Assembly (NCBI GenBank): GCA_017450705.1
Contig: JAFSTC010000111.1
Coordinates: 1-32,366, forward strand
Source: Lentisphaeria bacterium
GTDB taxonomy: Bacteria; Verrucomicrobiota; Lentisphaeria; Victivallales; Victivallaceae
Direction: 5' to 3'
Length of the DNA: 32,366 nt
A program made the position numbers and the translations under genes. Shown in pieces: positions 1 to 7,579 of the stretch (position 1 is its first letter; every line of letters begins with the position of its first letter). The notes beneath the pieces are model-generated. The model was not told where the DNA came from, did not search any database, and was given only the letters and a program-made list of their open reading frames with translations.

Positions 1-1
1 G

Positions 2-412
2 CGATTCTGTCCTTCCGTGACGAGAAATGCGACGAGCCCCACCTCTTACGGGATCAATATGAGCCTGGGCCTCAACTCGGCTCCCGCCACGAAACCGGCC
101 GGGATCCGCGGCGGGCAGTACTGGGGCGGTCTGTGGGTGACTGGAAGCGGAATGTGCATCTTCGCCAAAGTGGACCGGGTGCCGGCCCCCGGCCGTCTGG
201 CGACCGCGGGGGACAGCTCATCGGGATACTCGATCAAGCCCAACAGCGAATCTGCCGTCTGGCCCGGCGTCGCCAAGGGCGCTGAGTTGCGGCACAGCGA
301 CAAGCTGAACATGGCTTTTCTCGACGGACATGTCGAAACAATGGGAGCCGCTCAGGTCCCCTGCTGGTTCTCCGGCGATACGGTCATCCGGCTGAACAAG
401 CCCTGGTATTGA
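2..412 (+). CDS. Pseudopilin-type secreted protein, C-terminal part (5' end outside window)
   Basis: Only the C-terminal ~136 residues are present; the frame is open to the window edge, so the GTG at 17 is internal and not a start. The fragment opens with a Cys-Pro segment followed by S-Y-G-I-N-M, as in proteins of the prepilin N-terminal cleavage/methylation family found in PVC bacteria. Near the end it has H-S-D-K-L-N-M-A-F-L-D-G, the H-x9-DG motif of that family; the complete paralogue at 21605-22357 has the same motif. By homology the missing N-terminus would hold a type IV pilin-like signal and the protein would be exported to the envelope or surface. No substrate can be read from the sequence. 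It ends before a strong hairpin at 504-534 and is probably the last or only gene of its transcript. Confidence 0.75.
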   Translation, partial: RFCPSVTRNATSPTSYGINMSLGLNSAPATKPAGIRGGQYWGGLWVTGSGMCIFAKVDRVPAPGRLATAGDSSSGYSIKPNSESAVWPGVAKGAELRHSDKLNMAFLDGHVETMGAAQVPCWFSGDTVIRLNKPWY

Positions 413-503
413 GGATATCCGAAGGCGGAGGATACCGGACACCGATCCTCGCAAGACATTTTTCCGCCTGTTCCCGGCCGGGAAACGGCCTGAAAACTCA
501 AAA

Positions 504-534
504 CGGCGTCCGCGGGATCAGTCCGCGGACGCCG
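504..534. terminator. Bidirectional hairpin terminator
   Basis: A perfect 12-bp inverted repeat (504-515 with 523-534) encloses a 7-nt loop. Read on the minus strand the stem is followed by TTTTGAGTTTT, a good Rho-independent tail for the dehydrogenase gene ending at 579. Read on the plus strand the tail is CTTGTCTTA, weaker, but it may also end the pseudopilin transcript. It sits between two convergent genes, where a shared terminator is expected. Confidence 0.8.
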
Positions 535-578
535 CTTGTCTTATCGAACGGTTCTGTTTTTCCGGTCGACCGGCCCGG

Positions 579-1688
579 TCAGAAATCGAAGTGATACTGA
601 TCGAGATGGTAGGTCTGCTGGAGTTCCTTCATGGTCTTCTGCAGCGCCTCGTTGACGGGCACGCCCTGGGTGCTGCGGCGGACGAAGTTCTCGTACTCCT
701 TCTCGCCCGCGGTGTAGATGCGGGTGCGGCCGGGGGCCTTGCGGGAGTTGCGCAAAGTGCGGAGGATCTCGCCCGTCGTATGCTTGAAGTCCTCGGGATC
801 GATGAAGTTGGCGATGTTGATAGCGATGAAGAAGTGGCCCAGATGGTAGGGCTGCTTCACGCCTTCGGGGGAGAAGCCCAGCAGGCCCTTGAGGAAACTG
901 CCGTGCTGGAGCGCGGCGCTGAGGATCTCCACCACCGTGGCGTAGCCGTAGCCCTTGTAGCCCGCGGTCTCCTCGCCCAGTCCGCCCAGGGGCGTGAGGG
1001 CGGCCTTGCCCTTGACCAGGTCTTCCAGGATCTGCAGCGTGTCGGTGCGGGTGTTGCCGTTCTCGTCGATGACCCACCCGGGAGGCAGTTCCTTGCCGGC
1101 GCGGCCGTAGACTTCGATCTTGCCCCGCTGGGAGACGCTGGTGGCGCAGTCCAGGAAGAAGGGGAATTTCTCGTCCGTGGGCATGGCGAAGGTCAAAGGA
1201 TTGGTCCCCAGCATGTTCTCCACGCCGAAGGTGGGGGCGATGGAGGGCCGGGCGTTGGTGCCGCAGATGCCGATCATGTTCCTTTTGGCCGCCATCAGCG
1301 CGTAGTACCCGGCGATGCCGTAATGGGTGGAGTTGCGGACGACCGCCATGCCCATGCCCAGTTCTTCGGCCTTGTCGATGGCGTACTGCATGGCCTGTTT
1401 GCTGGCGACCATGCCCATGCCGTCGTGGGCGTCGATGACGGCGGTGGTCGGGGACTTGCGGACCCACTCCACCTCGGTCACGGGCTTCTGGATCCCGGCG
1501 TTGATCCGGTCGATGTAGATGGGCTTCAGCCGCCCGATGCCGTGGGAGTCGATCCCCAGCTTGTCCGCGGTGATCAGCACCTCGGCGCAGGTGGCGGCGT
1601 CGGAAGCGGGCACCCCCGCGCCGATCAGCGCGTCGCGCATGAAGTTTTCCAGCGTTGCGAAATCGATGTAACAGATCTTCCCGTCCAT
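579..1688 (-). CDS. Ldh-family (malate/L-lactate/ureidoglycolate-type) NAD(P)-dependent dehydrogenase
   Basis: The 369-residue protein matches the Ldh_2 family (E. coli AllD/YlbC, plant and archaeal malate dehydrogenases), which oxidises 2-hydroxyacids with NAD(P) in the cytoplasm. Family hallmarks are present: an N-terminal helical segment ending in D-S-H-G-I-G-R, the stretch N-S-T-H-Y-G-I-A-G-Y-Y with the catalytic-type His, and G-T-N-P-L-T-F-A-M-P before the D-C-A-T-S segment. An upstream ATG at 1757 would add 23 basic low-complexity residues, but the promoter read at 1758-1786 puts the transcription start inside that stretch. The ATG at 1688, preceded by AAAGGAAAA and matching where family members begin, is therefore preferred. 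The substrate cannot be told from sequence. The divergent XRE-cupin gene is a plausible regulator responding to a small metabolite. Confidence 0.88.
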   Translation of the reverse strand: MDGKICYIDFATLENFMRDALIGAGVPASDAATCAEVLITADKLGIDSHGIGRLKPIYIDRINAGIQKPVTEVEWVRKSPTTAVIDAHDGMGMVASKQAMQYAIDKAEELGMGMAVVRNSTHYGIAGYYALMAAKRNMIGICGTNARPSIAPTFGVENMLGTNPLTFAMPTDEKFPFFLDCATSVSQRGKIEVYGRAGKELPPGWVIDENGNTRTDTLQILEDLVKGKAALTPLGGLGEETAGYKGYGYATVVEILSAALQHGSFLKGLLGFSPEGVKQPYHLGHFFIAINIANFIDPEDFKHTTGEILRTLRNSRKAPGRTRIYTAGEKEYENFVRRSTQGVPVNEALQKTMKELQQTYHLDQYHFDF

Positions 1689-1757
1689 CCCCGGTTTTCC
1701 TTTCCTTTTTCCGCGTCCGGAAGACCCGGCCGCGTGTTTAGCTTGTTGTTTAGTCAT

Positions 1758-1786
1758 AAAATACCCCGGTCTTCACAAAAAATCAA
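1758..1786 (-). promoter_or_regulatory. Sigma-70-type promoter of the dehydrogenase gene
   Basis: On the minus strand, TTGATT (1786-1781), 17 bp, then TATTTT (1763-1758). The predicted transcription start falls near 1751, downstream of the ATG at 1757, which supports translation from the ATG at 1688 with a leader of about 60 nt. Read by eye; not scored. Confidence 0.6.
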
Positions 1787-1795
1787 GGGGAGAAT

Positions 1796-1824
1796 TTGCA
1801 AAAGCGCGTCCCGGAGGGTACATT
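1796..1824 (+). promoter_or_regulatory. Sigma-70-type promoter of the XRE-cupin regulator
   Basis: TTGCAA (1796-1801), 17 bp, TACATT (1819-1824). It lies back to back with the dehydrogenase promoter, the two -35 boxes being 9 bp apart, so a protein bound between them could control both genes. Confidence 0.6.
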
Positions 1825-1845
1825 AACGGCATCGGGGAAAAAGCA

Positions 1846-2418
1846 ATGGATCTTCTGAGGATATCGCAAAACGTCCGGGCGCTGCGGATCGCCCAGGGCA
1901 TGACGGTGGACCAGCTGGCCGCGAAAAGCGGCTTCAGCAAGGGCTTCATCTCGCAGGTGGAGAATTTCCGGCTGACGCCGTCGCTCAAGGCCATCAACAG
2001 GATCGCCGCGGCGCTGGGCACGGAGGTCTCCGTGCTGTTCCAGAGCGAGGCGCAGGTGCCGGAATACACCTTCGGCAACATCGGTTCGGGCGAGGAGGTC
2101 ACCCGGGACAACGGGGGCCATTTCGGCATCGTTTACCGCTCGTTAGCCTACCGCCAGATCGGCCGGGGCATGGATCCCTTCCTCATCGAATACCACAGGG
2201 CCGCCGAGGAGCGGGCCTTCATGATGCACGACACCGAGGAGTTCTACATCCTGCTGGAGGGCGAGGTGGATTTCTTCATCATCGAGGAGAAGAACCGCAC
2301 CCGCATGAAGGCCGGGGACACGGTGTATCTCAAGGCCAATATCCCCCACCGGGTCGCCCTCGCGCCGGACTGCGCCTACGCCAAGGCCCTCAACGTCTAC
2401 GCGGGGCCTCCGGCGTAA
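1846..2418 (+). CDS. XRE-family transcriptional regulator with C-terminal cupin domain
   Basis: 190 residues. Residues ~7-62 form a Cro/C1-type helix-turn-helix (L-R-x-A-Q-G-M-T-V-D-Q-L-A, then S-K-G-F-I-S-Q-V-E-N as recognition helix). Residues ~105-185 form a single cupin barrel with H-D-T-E-E-F-Y-I-L-L-E-G and a second motif G-D-T-V-Y-L-K-A-N-I-P-H-R. This HTH-cupin layout (PuuR/SutR-like) usually describes a cytoplasmic repressor whose cupin binds a small ligand. It is divergent from the Ldh-family dehydrogenase gene across 157 bp containing back-to-back promoters, so control of that gene and of itself is a reasonable inference. Its 3' end overlaps the convergent C_GCAxxG gene by 29 bp. 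The ligand is unknown. Confidence 0.9.
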   Translation: MDLLRISQNVRALRIAQGMTVDQLAAKSGFSKGFISQVENFRLTPSLKAINRIAAALGTEVSVLFQSEAQVPEYTFGNIGSGEEVTRDNGGHFGIVYRSLAYRQIGRGMDPFLIEYHRAAEERAFMMHDTEEFYILLEGEVDFFIIEEKNRTRMKAGDTVYLKANIPHRVALAPDCAYAKALNVYAGPPA

Positions 2419-2869
2419 CGCCTCTTTCGACAAGCTCCTTTTCCAGAATTTCCGCGGCGGCGGCCACCAGTCCGGGACAGGGTCTTTCCCTGTAGTAGGC
2501 GGCCGTCCGCTTTTCGGAGACGGGGGAGTCCGCGCCCGCGCGTTCCTCGCCCAGCAGCTCCCGGCAGATGATGGATCCGGTCCGGGCCCGGAACTCTTCC
2601 GCCAGTTTCCGCACGAGGGCGTAATGGGCGTCTTTGGCGGCTTTGTCGGCGGGATCGGTGTTGCCGAAAAGAATATTGACGACCAGCGTCATGCCGGAGA
2701 CGGCGCCGCAGATCTCCCGCAGACGCCCAACGCCGCCGCCGAAACCCGAGGCCAGACGCATGGCCTCCTCGTCCGAGAGACCGCACTCCGGGGCGAAAGC
2801 CCGCAGAACGGACTGCGCGCAGTTGGCGCCTTCTCTGAAATAATTTTCGGCCAGTTCTTTTTTCGTCAT
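2390..2869 (-). CDS. C_GCAxxG_C_C family cysteine-rich protein
   Basis: 159 residues matching the C_GCAxxG_C_C family: an early N-C-A-Q-S-V segment, G-F-G-G-G-V-G-R, then I-C-G-A-V-S-G-M, and later single cysteines in I-I-C-R-E-L-L-G and R-P-C-P-G. Family members are often thought to be redox- or metal-related, but no biochemical role is firmly known. The ATG at 2869 is chosen because GAGGTG lies just upstream; the GTG at 2875 would sit on that Shine-Dalgarno. The stop codon of the upstream YraN-ComF gene lies 3 nt away, so the gene is probably translationally coupled and is the last of the prmC operon. No signal peptide is seen. Confidence 0.82.
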   Translation of the reverse strand: MTKKELAENYFREGANCAQSVLRAFAPECGLSDEEAMRLASGFGGGVGRLREICGAVSGMTLVVNILFGNTDPADKAAKDAHYALVRKLAEEFRARTGSIICRELLGEERAGADSPVSEKRTAAYYRERPCPGLVAAAAEILEKELVERGVTPEAPRRR

Positions 2870-2871
2870 TT

Positions 2872-4083
2872 TCACACCTCGAAATCATCGGTTTTCACAA
2901 TTTTGGGCCGGTACGGCGGTCTTTTGCCGCACAGCGCCCGGCGCCGGGATATGGTCAGCAGAAAAACGGCCGCCGCGCCGGCCTTGACCAATTCCTTCGC
3001 GGCGGCGGTCAGCGTGGAGCCGGTGGTGTAGACGTCGTCCACCAGCAAAATCTTCTTTCCGGCGACCCGTTCGGGCGAGACGCAGACGAAAGCCCCCCGG
3101 AGATTTTTCAGCCGGGCGGTGCGGCCGAGGGTGGCCTGCCGCCGTCCGAGGCGGGTGCGTTTGAGGAGGACGCGGAAGGGCACGTGCAGATACCGGGCCG
3201 CGGATTCCCCGAAAAGCGCCGCCTGATCGTAGGAGCGCAGCGCCTTGCGCAGCCAGTGCATGGGGACGGCCGTGACGAGATCGGGGGCGAAGCCGGCCTC
3301 GGAGACTGCATCCGCGCCGAGGCGGCCCAGGGGACGGGCCAATTCCGGATGACCGCCGTATTTCAGCTTGTGGATCAGCGTCCGCCCCAGTCCCCGGTGC
3401 TCGAAAAGCGAAATGCTGTCGCGCCACAGGGGCCTGACATGGTTGGCGACGCACCGGGAGCAGAGCGCGAGGACGCCGTCCAGTTCGCCGCCGCACCCGG
3501 GACAGCGCCGGACGGGCTTGACGGCATAGAGTTTCGCGAGGCAGTCCGGACAGATGTGGCCCGCCCCCTGCCCCGCCCCCGTCCCGCAGACGGGACAGGG
3601 CAGAAGATTGAGCCGCCGCCAAAGCCTTTTCCAGAGAGGGAGAGGCGGTTCCGGGCGGGGCGTCGCGGGCGTCGCTGCGGGAGGGCGCTGCGGCGGCAGG
3701 ATCGGCAGATAGTCGGCGTCCCGGCGGAAACTCAGGAGTTTGCCGTCGGGCGCGTACTCGATCTCGACAAGGTCGAACCGGGAAGAGACGGCGGGATCCC
3801 CGAGGAGCGCCAGATAGACCCGGGAGGCGTTGTAGTTGCGCCTGCGCTGGCGGGGCGAAAGGTTGCCCGCGGGCGAAAATCCCGCCTTGCGGTGCAAAGT
3901 CTTCACCTCGACGAAATGGATCTCCTCCCCGTCCCAGGCGACGATGTCCAGCTCTCCGGCCTTCGTCCGCCAGTTGCGGGCCCAGATCTCGAAGCCCTGC
4001 TCTTCGAGGGCGGCGGCCGCGAGGGCTTCTCCCCTGCGTCCCAGGGCCTGACGGGCCCGGCGTCCGGCGGCAAAGGACTTCAT
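2872..4083 (-). CDS. Fusion of a YraN/UPF0102 nuclease-like domain with a ComF-type phosphoribosyltransferase
   Basis: 403 residues in one uninterrupted frame. Residues ~10-125 are a YraN (UPF0102) domain with the PD-(D/E)XK-like pattern E19, G-E-L-D (E44, D46) and F-V-E-V-K (E59, K61). Residues ~127-150 are a Pro/Ala-rich linker. Residues ~160-400 are ComF-like: two zinc-ribbon pairs (C163, C166, C178, C181 and C194, C197, C208, C211), then a PRTase fold with the PRPP-binding motif I-L-L-V-D-D-V-Y-T-T-G-S-T at ~345-357. The two families are normally separate genes; ComF acts in DNA uptake and replication restart, and YraN is linked to recombination. The ATG at 4083 overlaps the prmC stop as ATGA, so it is coupled to prmC; the open frame further upstream is antisense noise. 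Function as a fusion is inferred only. Confidence 0.85.
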   Translation of the reverse strand: MKSFAAGRRARQALGRRGEALAAAALEEQGFEIWARNWRTKAGELDIVAWDGEEIHFVEVKTLHRKAGFSPAGNLSPRQRRRNYNASRVYLALLGDPAVSSRFDLVEIEYAPDGKLLSFRRDADYLPILPPQRPPAATPATPRPEPPLPLWKRLWRRLNLLPCPVCGTGAGQGAGHICPDCLAKLYAVKPVRRCPGCGGELDGVLALCSRCVANHVRPLWRDSISLFEHRGLGRTLIHKLKYGGHPELARPLGRLGADAVSEAGFAPDLVTAVPMHWLRKALRSYDQAALFGESAARYLHVPFRVLLKRTRLGRRQATLGRTARLKNLRGAFVCVSPERVAGKKILLVDDVYTTGSTLTAAAKELVKAGAAAVFLLTISRRRALCGKRPPYRPKIVKTDDFEV

Positions 4084-4910
4084 GGCTTCTCCGCGATCAC
4101 GAAACGGTCGCGTCCGGTCAGGTCCCGGGCGATGCGGGCCGAAAGACCCAGCTCTCCGAAAAGCGCCGCAAGAAGCGGAGCCTGGAAGGGGGAGAGCTCG
4201 AACGCCGCTTTTCCGCCCGGAGCCAGATGCCGGGGCAGCGCCCCCGCGGCCCGCCGGATCACCCCGAGCCCCTGTCCGGGGGCGACGAGAGCCAGCGCGG
4301 GCTCGTGATCCCGCACCTCGGGGGAGAGCGTTTCGTACTCCTCCTCGGTCACGTAGGGCAGATTGGCCGCGACGAAATCGAAGGTCTCGTTTTCCACGGC
4401 GGAAAAGAGGTCGCTTTCGAGGAACCGGATCTTCGCGCCGCACTGCCGGGCGTTGCTCCGGGCGACCTCAAGCGCCCCGGGGCTCACGTCCACGGCCGTG
4501 ACGTCGATGTCGGGCCGCTCCGTCGCCGCGGCGATCGCGATGGCGCCGGAGCCCGTGCCCAGATCGAGAAGTCTGCCGTTCCGCGGCAGGGAAAGGAGAA
4601 GGATATCCACCAGAAGCTCCGTCTCGGGACGGGGGATCAGGACCGCGGGCGAAACGCGAAGTTCGAGGTCCCGGAAACAGGCCCGTCCCGTGAGGTACTG
4701 CAGGGGCTCCCTGCGGCAGCGGCGGGCGGCGAGACGGCGCAGAAGCGTCTCCGTCCCGGGCGCAAGTTCCGGCCCGGGTCCCAGCTCCATTTCGAGGGCG
4801 GGGATCCCGGCGGTCTCCGAGACCAGACGCAGAGCGTCCGCCCGGGGCGTCTCCACGCCCGCGGCGGCAAAGTCCCGCTCGAATATCCCGACAAGTTCTT
4901 TCGGCGTCAT
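4080..4910 (-). CDS. prmC: Peptide chain release factor N5-glutamine methyltransferase PrmC
   Basis: 276 residues, the usual length. It has an N-terminal helical domain, R-E-P-L-Q-Y-L-T-G, L-I-P-R-P-E-T-E, and the SAM-binding loop D-L-G-T-G-S-G (116-122). PrmC methylates the GGQ glutamine of RF1/RF2 in the cytoplasm. The substrate-binding tetrapeptide, normally N-P-P-Y, reads N-L-P-Y (183-186); other landmarks are normal, so activity is still expected. The ATG at 4910 has GGGGAGAG just upstream. The frame stays open far beyond this point only because it runs antisense to the gene at 5079-7241. prmC often follows prfA; here it is first in its operon behind the promoter at 4959-4987. Confidence 0.93.
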   Translation of the reverse strand: MTPKELVGIFERDFAAAGVETPRADALRLVSETAGIPALEMELGPGPELAPGTETLLRRLAARRCRREPLQYLTGRACFRDLELRVSPAVLIPRPETELLVDILLLSLPRNGRLLDLGTGSGAIAIAAATERPDIDVTAVDVSPGALEVARSNARQCGAKIRFLESDLFSAVENETFDFVAANLPYVTEEEYETLSPEVRDHEPALALVAPGQGLGVIRRAAGALPRHLAPGGKAAFELSPFQAPLLAALFGELGLSARIARDLTGRDRFVIAEKP

Positions 4911-4958
4911 GTCTCTCCCCGCTCCGAAGGGCCTGAAAATTCCGATTCTCCGAAAGAA

Positions 4959-4987
4959 AATATAGGCTTTTTCCCCTCTTTTTGCAA
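4959..4987 (-). promoter_or_regulatory. Sigma-70-type promoter of the prmC operon
   Basis: Minus strand TTGCAA (4987-4982), 17 bp, TATATT (4964-4959). It gives a leader of about 45 nt before the prmC start codon. Confidence 0.65.
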
Positions 4988-5007
4988 GTAAAAAAACGCG
5001 TTCCCCA

Positions 5008-5036
5008 TTGCTTTTGCGCCGGAGAAGGGATATCTT
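5008..5036 (+). promoter_or_regulatory. Sigma-70-type promoter of the CBM9-like secreted protein gene
   Basis: TTGCTT (5008-5013), 17 bp, TATCTT (5031-5036). The -10 box lies inside the left arm of the inverted repeat 5029-5053, so the promoter is probably regulated. Confidence 0.6.
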
Positions 5037-5053
5037 AACGGCGGGAAGATATC
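5029..5053. promoter_or_regulatory. Inverted repeat over the -10 and start region (candidate operator)
   Basis: GATATCTT (5029-5036), 9 bp, AAGATATC (5046-5053): perfect 8-bp arms. It covers the -10 box and predicted transcription start of the gene at 5079, a classic repressor position. The binding protein is unknown. Confidence 0.5.
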
Positions 5054-5078
5054 CAACCGCAGGGAGGGAAAGGGTGAA

Positions 5079-7241
5079 ATGAAACTGTCTTTCGGACGGC
5101 GCTTCTTTTGGCAAACGCTCCTGCTGCTGAGCGGCCTTGCCGTTTCGGCGGAAGCGGGGACGCCCCGGCTCGTCATCGACCCGGCACAGGACCGGACGAC
5201 CGCATGCAGCGCGGCGTGGGAGGGCACGGAGGTGCTCCCGGCGCGCTCCCCCCGCTTTGCGATCAGCTTTCTGCCGGAGCGCTTCGAGGTGACCGTGACC
5301 GTTCCCTTCCTGCCCGGAGAACTCCGGACGGCGGGGAAGAAGGACGACGAAGAGGCCATGTTCCTGGGCGACACCGCCGAATTCCTCGTTTCGCCGGATC
5401 CGGGGAGCGGCACTTACTTTCACATCGCCATGGATCCCGAGGGCCTGTGCTACACGGCCCGGAAGCGCGACACGTCGTGGGAGCCGCGCATTTCCCGCTC
5501 CGTGACGAAGCATGACGGCTTCTGGGAGATGCGTCTGGGCATCCCCTACGCGGCTCTCGGCACGACCCGTCCCCGGCCGGGCACGGTGTGGCGCGCCAAT
5601 TTCGCGGCAAAAGTCCCATCCTCGGCCGGCGGGAAGCTGGGGGCCAGCTGGAGCGGTGCCAGGGATTTCCACAGGATCGAAGACATGGGGGAGCTGGTCT
5701 TTTCCTCCCGTCCCGAAGAAACGCCCCGGCTCCTGTCGTGGAAGATCGGGGACGGCGTCTTCGAAGCCGTCCTTTTCGTTCCTGAAAAATACGCGGGCTC
5801 CCGGGCCCGGTGCCGCCTCGGCGAAAAGACGTGGCCCGCGCGGGGATCCGGACTCCTCCGGAAGTGGGAGATCCCCGTCGGAGGGAATTACCTCTTCCCC
5901 AAAAACTTCATCCCCGTGGAGATCGCACTGGAAACGCCGGGGGGGACGGACAGGCTTTCCGGCCGGATCGGCGTCCCCTGCCCGCACACGCTGGAAACGG
6001 ACAGTTTCCACTATACCCCCGACATGACGCAAGTCCGCTTCACCCATACCTTTCCGCAGCCGGCCGAGCTCCGGCTCAAAACGCCGGAGGGCAGGATCCT
6101 TTTCCGGGGAAGCGCGCCTGCCGGGGGCGCGGTCCCGCTGGCGGGGCTGGCCCCGGGCCGGTACACGCTGGAACTCCGGTCGGGGACTTTGCGCACGTCC
6201 CGGCTGATCGTCCTCACCCGGACCCTTTCGCCGCGGCCCGTCGGCCGGGAGGAAAAGTTCGAGATAACCGACGGCCTCTTCCGGCTGGGCGGGAAACCGG
6301 TGTTCCTCGCGGGCGGGAGTTCGACGCCCCGGGCCCATCTGCAGGGACAGCATGTCTTCAACCTCAAAAGCGGCAACTGCGGTTCCCAGCCCGGCGCCGT
6401 GAGCCTCAGGGGACTGCCGACGTACAAGCTGATCCGGCGCCGCCCCGCGGTCTACCGCCTGAAGCCGGAGGCGGAAAAGATCATCGACGCCCGCCTCGCG
6501 GAGACGCCTCCGGGCAACCGGGAGATCTGCCGGTTGTGCTACGAGGCCCAGATCCCCCTCGTCGCGGGAGACGAAAAATCCCCCCGTCCGGCGGATGCGG
6601 CGGCGCATTACGCACGTCAGTACGCGATGCTGAAAAAGCGCGCGCCGGAGCGGTATTTCTCGATCCACGTCGACCGGCCGGAGGCGCTTGAAAAATTCAT
6701 CGGCTCCTGCGACGTCTTCGAATACGCCTCGTGGCGCTCCTCCTACGCGCGGAACATGATGCGCCATCTCGTCGAAGACATGGAGCGCCTCCGGGGAAAG
6801 GCGGGGAAAAAACCCGTGATCTTCTGGCTGGGCGGCTCCATCCCCGACGGGGAGTGCCGTCTGGCGGAGGAGCTGCGGGCGGCGGCTTACTGCGCCGTCG
6901 CATGCGGCCTCAACGGCGTCGTCATCCACCTGGGGCACGGCGGTCTGCGGCCGGAACGCCGGCGCCTGTGGTCGGTGATCTCCGGGATCGCCGCCGAGAT
7001 GCAGGACGTTTACGAAGATTTCGCCGCGGGGACGCCGGAACCGGGATTCGTGACGGAGCTTTCCGGAGACTTCTTCTGCGCCGCCCGCCGGTGCGGCGGC
7101 AAAGTCCGGGTCATCGTCGTCAACATGCGGGGTTCCGAACAGCGGCTCCGTCTGAAGACCCGATCCGGAGAGACCGACGAAGTCCTCACCCCCTTCGAAC
7201 CGGTCTCTTTCGCGTGGGAGACCGGGGAAAAACCGCATTGA
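5079..7241 (+). CDS. Secreted protein with N-terminal CBM9-like domain and uncharacterised C-terminal region
   Basis: 720 residues. A signal peptide ([18 protein letters not shown]) covers residues 1-~25. Residues ~30-205 resemble the CBM9-like domain of secreted carbohydrate-binding proteins, with [21 protein letters not shown] and W-R-A-N-F-A near its end. Residues ~320-375 look like an Ig-type beta domain. Residues ~393-660 may be a TIM-barrel-like hydrolase region ([11 protein letters not shown] at its start, then Y-F-S-I-H-V-D-R and V-I-F-W-L-G-G), and ~665-720 a small beta domain. No catalytic pair could be assigned. A role in binding or processing an external polysaccharide is inferred. 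It is a single gene with its own promoter and candidate operator, divergent from prmC. Confidence 0.72.
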   Translation: MKLSFGRRFFWQTLLLLSGLAVSAEAGTPRLVIDPAQDRTTACSAAWEGTEVLPARSPRFAISFLPERFEVTVTVPFLPGELRTAGKKDDEEAMFLGDTAEFLVSPDPGSGTYFHIAMDPEGLCYTARKRDTSWEPRISRSVTKHDGFWEMRLGIPYAALGTTRPRPGTVWRANFAAKVPSSAGGKLGASWSGARDFHRIEDMGELVFSSRPEETPRLLSWKIGDGVFEAVLFVPEKYAGSRARCRLGEKTWPARGSGLLRKWEIPVGGNYLFPKNFIPVEIALETPGGTDRLSGRIGVPCPHTLETDSFHYTPDMTQVRFTHTFPQPAELRLKTPEGRILFRGSAPAGGAVPLAGLAPGRYTLELRSGTLRTSRLIVLTRTLSPRPVGREEKFEITDGLFRLGGKPVFLAGGSSTPRAHLQGQHVFNLKSGNCGSQPGAVSLRGLPTYKLIRRRPAVYRLKPEAEKIIDARLAETPPGNREICRLCYEAQIPLVAGDEKSPRPADAAAHYARQYAMLKKRAPERYFSIHVDRPEALEKFIGSCDVFEYASWRSSYARNMMRHLVEDMERLRGKAGKKPVIFWLGGSIPDGECRLAEELRAAAYCAVACGLNGVVIHLGHGGLRPERRRLWSVISGIAAEMQDVYEDFAAGTPEPGFVTELSGDFFCAARRCGGKVRVIVVNMRGSEQRLRLKTRSGETDEVLTPFEPVSFAWETGEKPH

Positions 7242-7266
7242 TTTTTGATGTGCAAGGGAGTATATT
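7238..7266 (+). promoter_or_regulatory. Sigma-70-type promoter of the hisE-to-epimerase gene cluster
   Basis: TTGATT (7238-7243), 17 bp, TATATT (7261-7266), overlapping the stop codon of the preceding gene. It is the only clear promoter before thirteen closely spaced plus-strand genes ending at 17649; internal promoters cannot be ruled out. Confidence 0.65.
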
Positions 7267-7315
7267 ATATCCGTCGGGTATTTTCGATCGTCTCACAGCG
7301 GAGTCGCAGATCATA

Positions 7316-7579
7316 ATGAAAACTTTTGAGGAACTGTTCGCGGAACTGACCGCGAAGGCCGAATCCGGGGATCCCGCTTCGGGGACCGTGAAGGAGCTGG
7401 CCAGGGGCACCCATTTCATCGGCAAGAAGATCGCGGAGGAGTCCGGAGAGGTCTGGATCGCCGCCGAATACGAGGGCAAGGAGCGCACGGCAGAGGAGAT
7501 CTCGCAGCTGCTCTACCATCTCCAGGTCATGATGATCGACCGCGGTCTGAAACTCGAGGACGTCTACAGGTACTTATGA
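7316..7579 (+). CDS. hisE: Phosphoribosyl-ATP pyrophosphatase HisE
   Basis: 87 residues, normal for stand-alone HisE. It carries the MazG-like metal-binding pattern ([16 protein letters not shown]) and the C-terminal Q-L-L-Y-H-L-Q-V-M motif ending L-E-D-V-Y. It hydrolyses phosphoribosyl-ATP to phosphoribosyl-AMP, step 2 of histidine synthesis. The stop overlaps the hisG start as ATGA, coupling steps 2 and 1. The recognisable wording ([21 protein letters not shown]) resembles actinobacterial HisE as remembered, as does the hisE-hisG order. The Shine-Dalgarno (GGAG, 12 nt upstream) is weak. Confidence 0.93.
   Translation: MKTFEELFAELTAKAESGDPASGTVKELARGTHFIGKKIAEESGEVWIAAEYEGKERTAEEISQLLYHLQVMMIDRGLKLEDVYRYL

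Noticed and set aside
591-1826. 411-codon plus-strand open frame opposite the dehydrogenase
   Set aside because: Shadow of the Ldh-family gene; low-complexity Gly/Val/Asp-rich translation with no domain.
4084-4443. Upstream extension of the YraN-ComF frame
   Set aside because: It overlaps the end of prmC in another frame, is Arg-rich without structure, and the ATGA junction at 4083 gives a natural coupled start.
4911-7238. Very long minus-strand open frame upstream of and in phase with prmC
   Set aside because: It runs antisense to the well-supported secreted protein at 5079-7241 and its translation is Arg/Pro/Gly-rich with no family pattern. prmC has a good start and ribosome site at 4910 and a promoter at 4959-4987.
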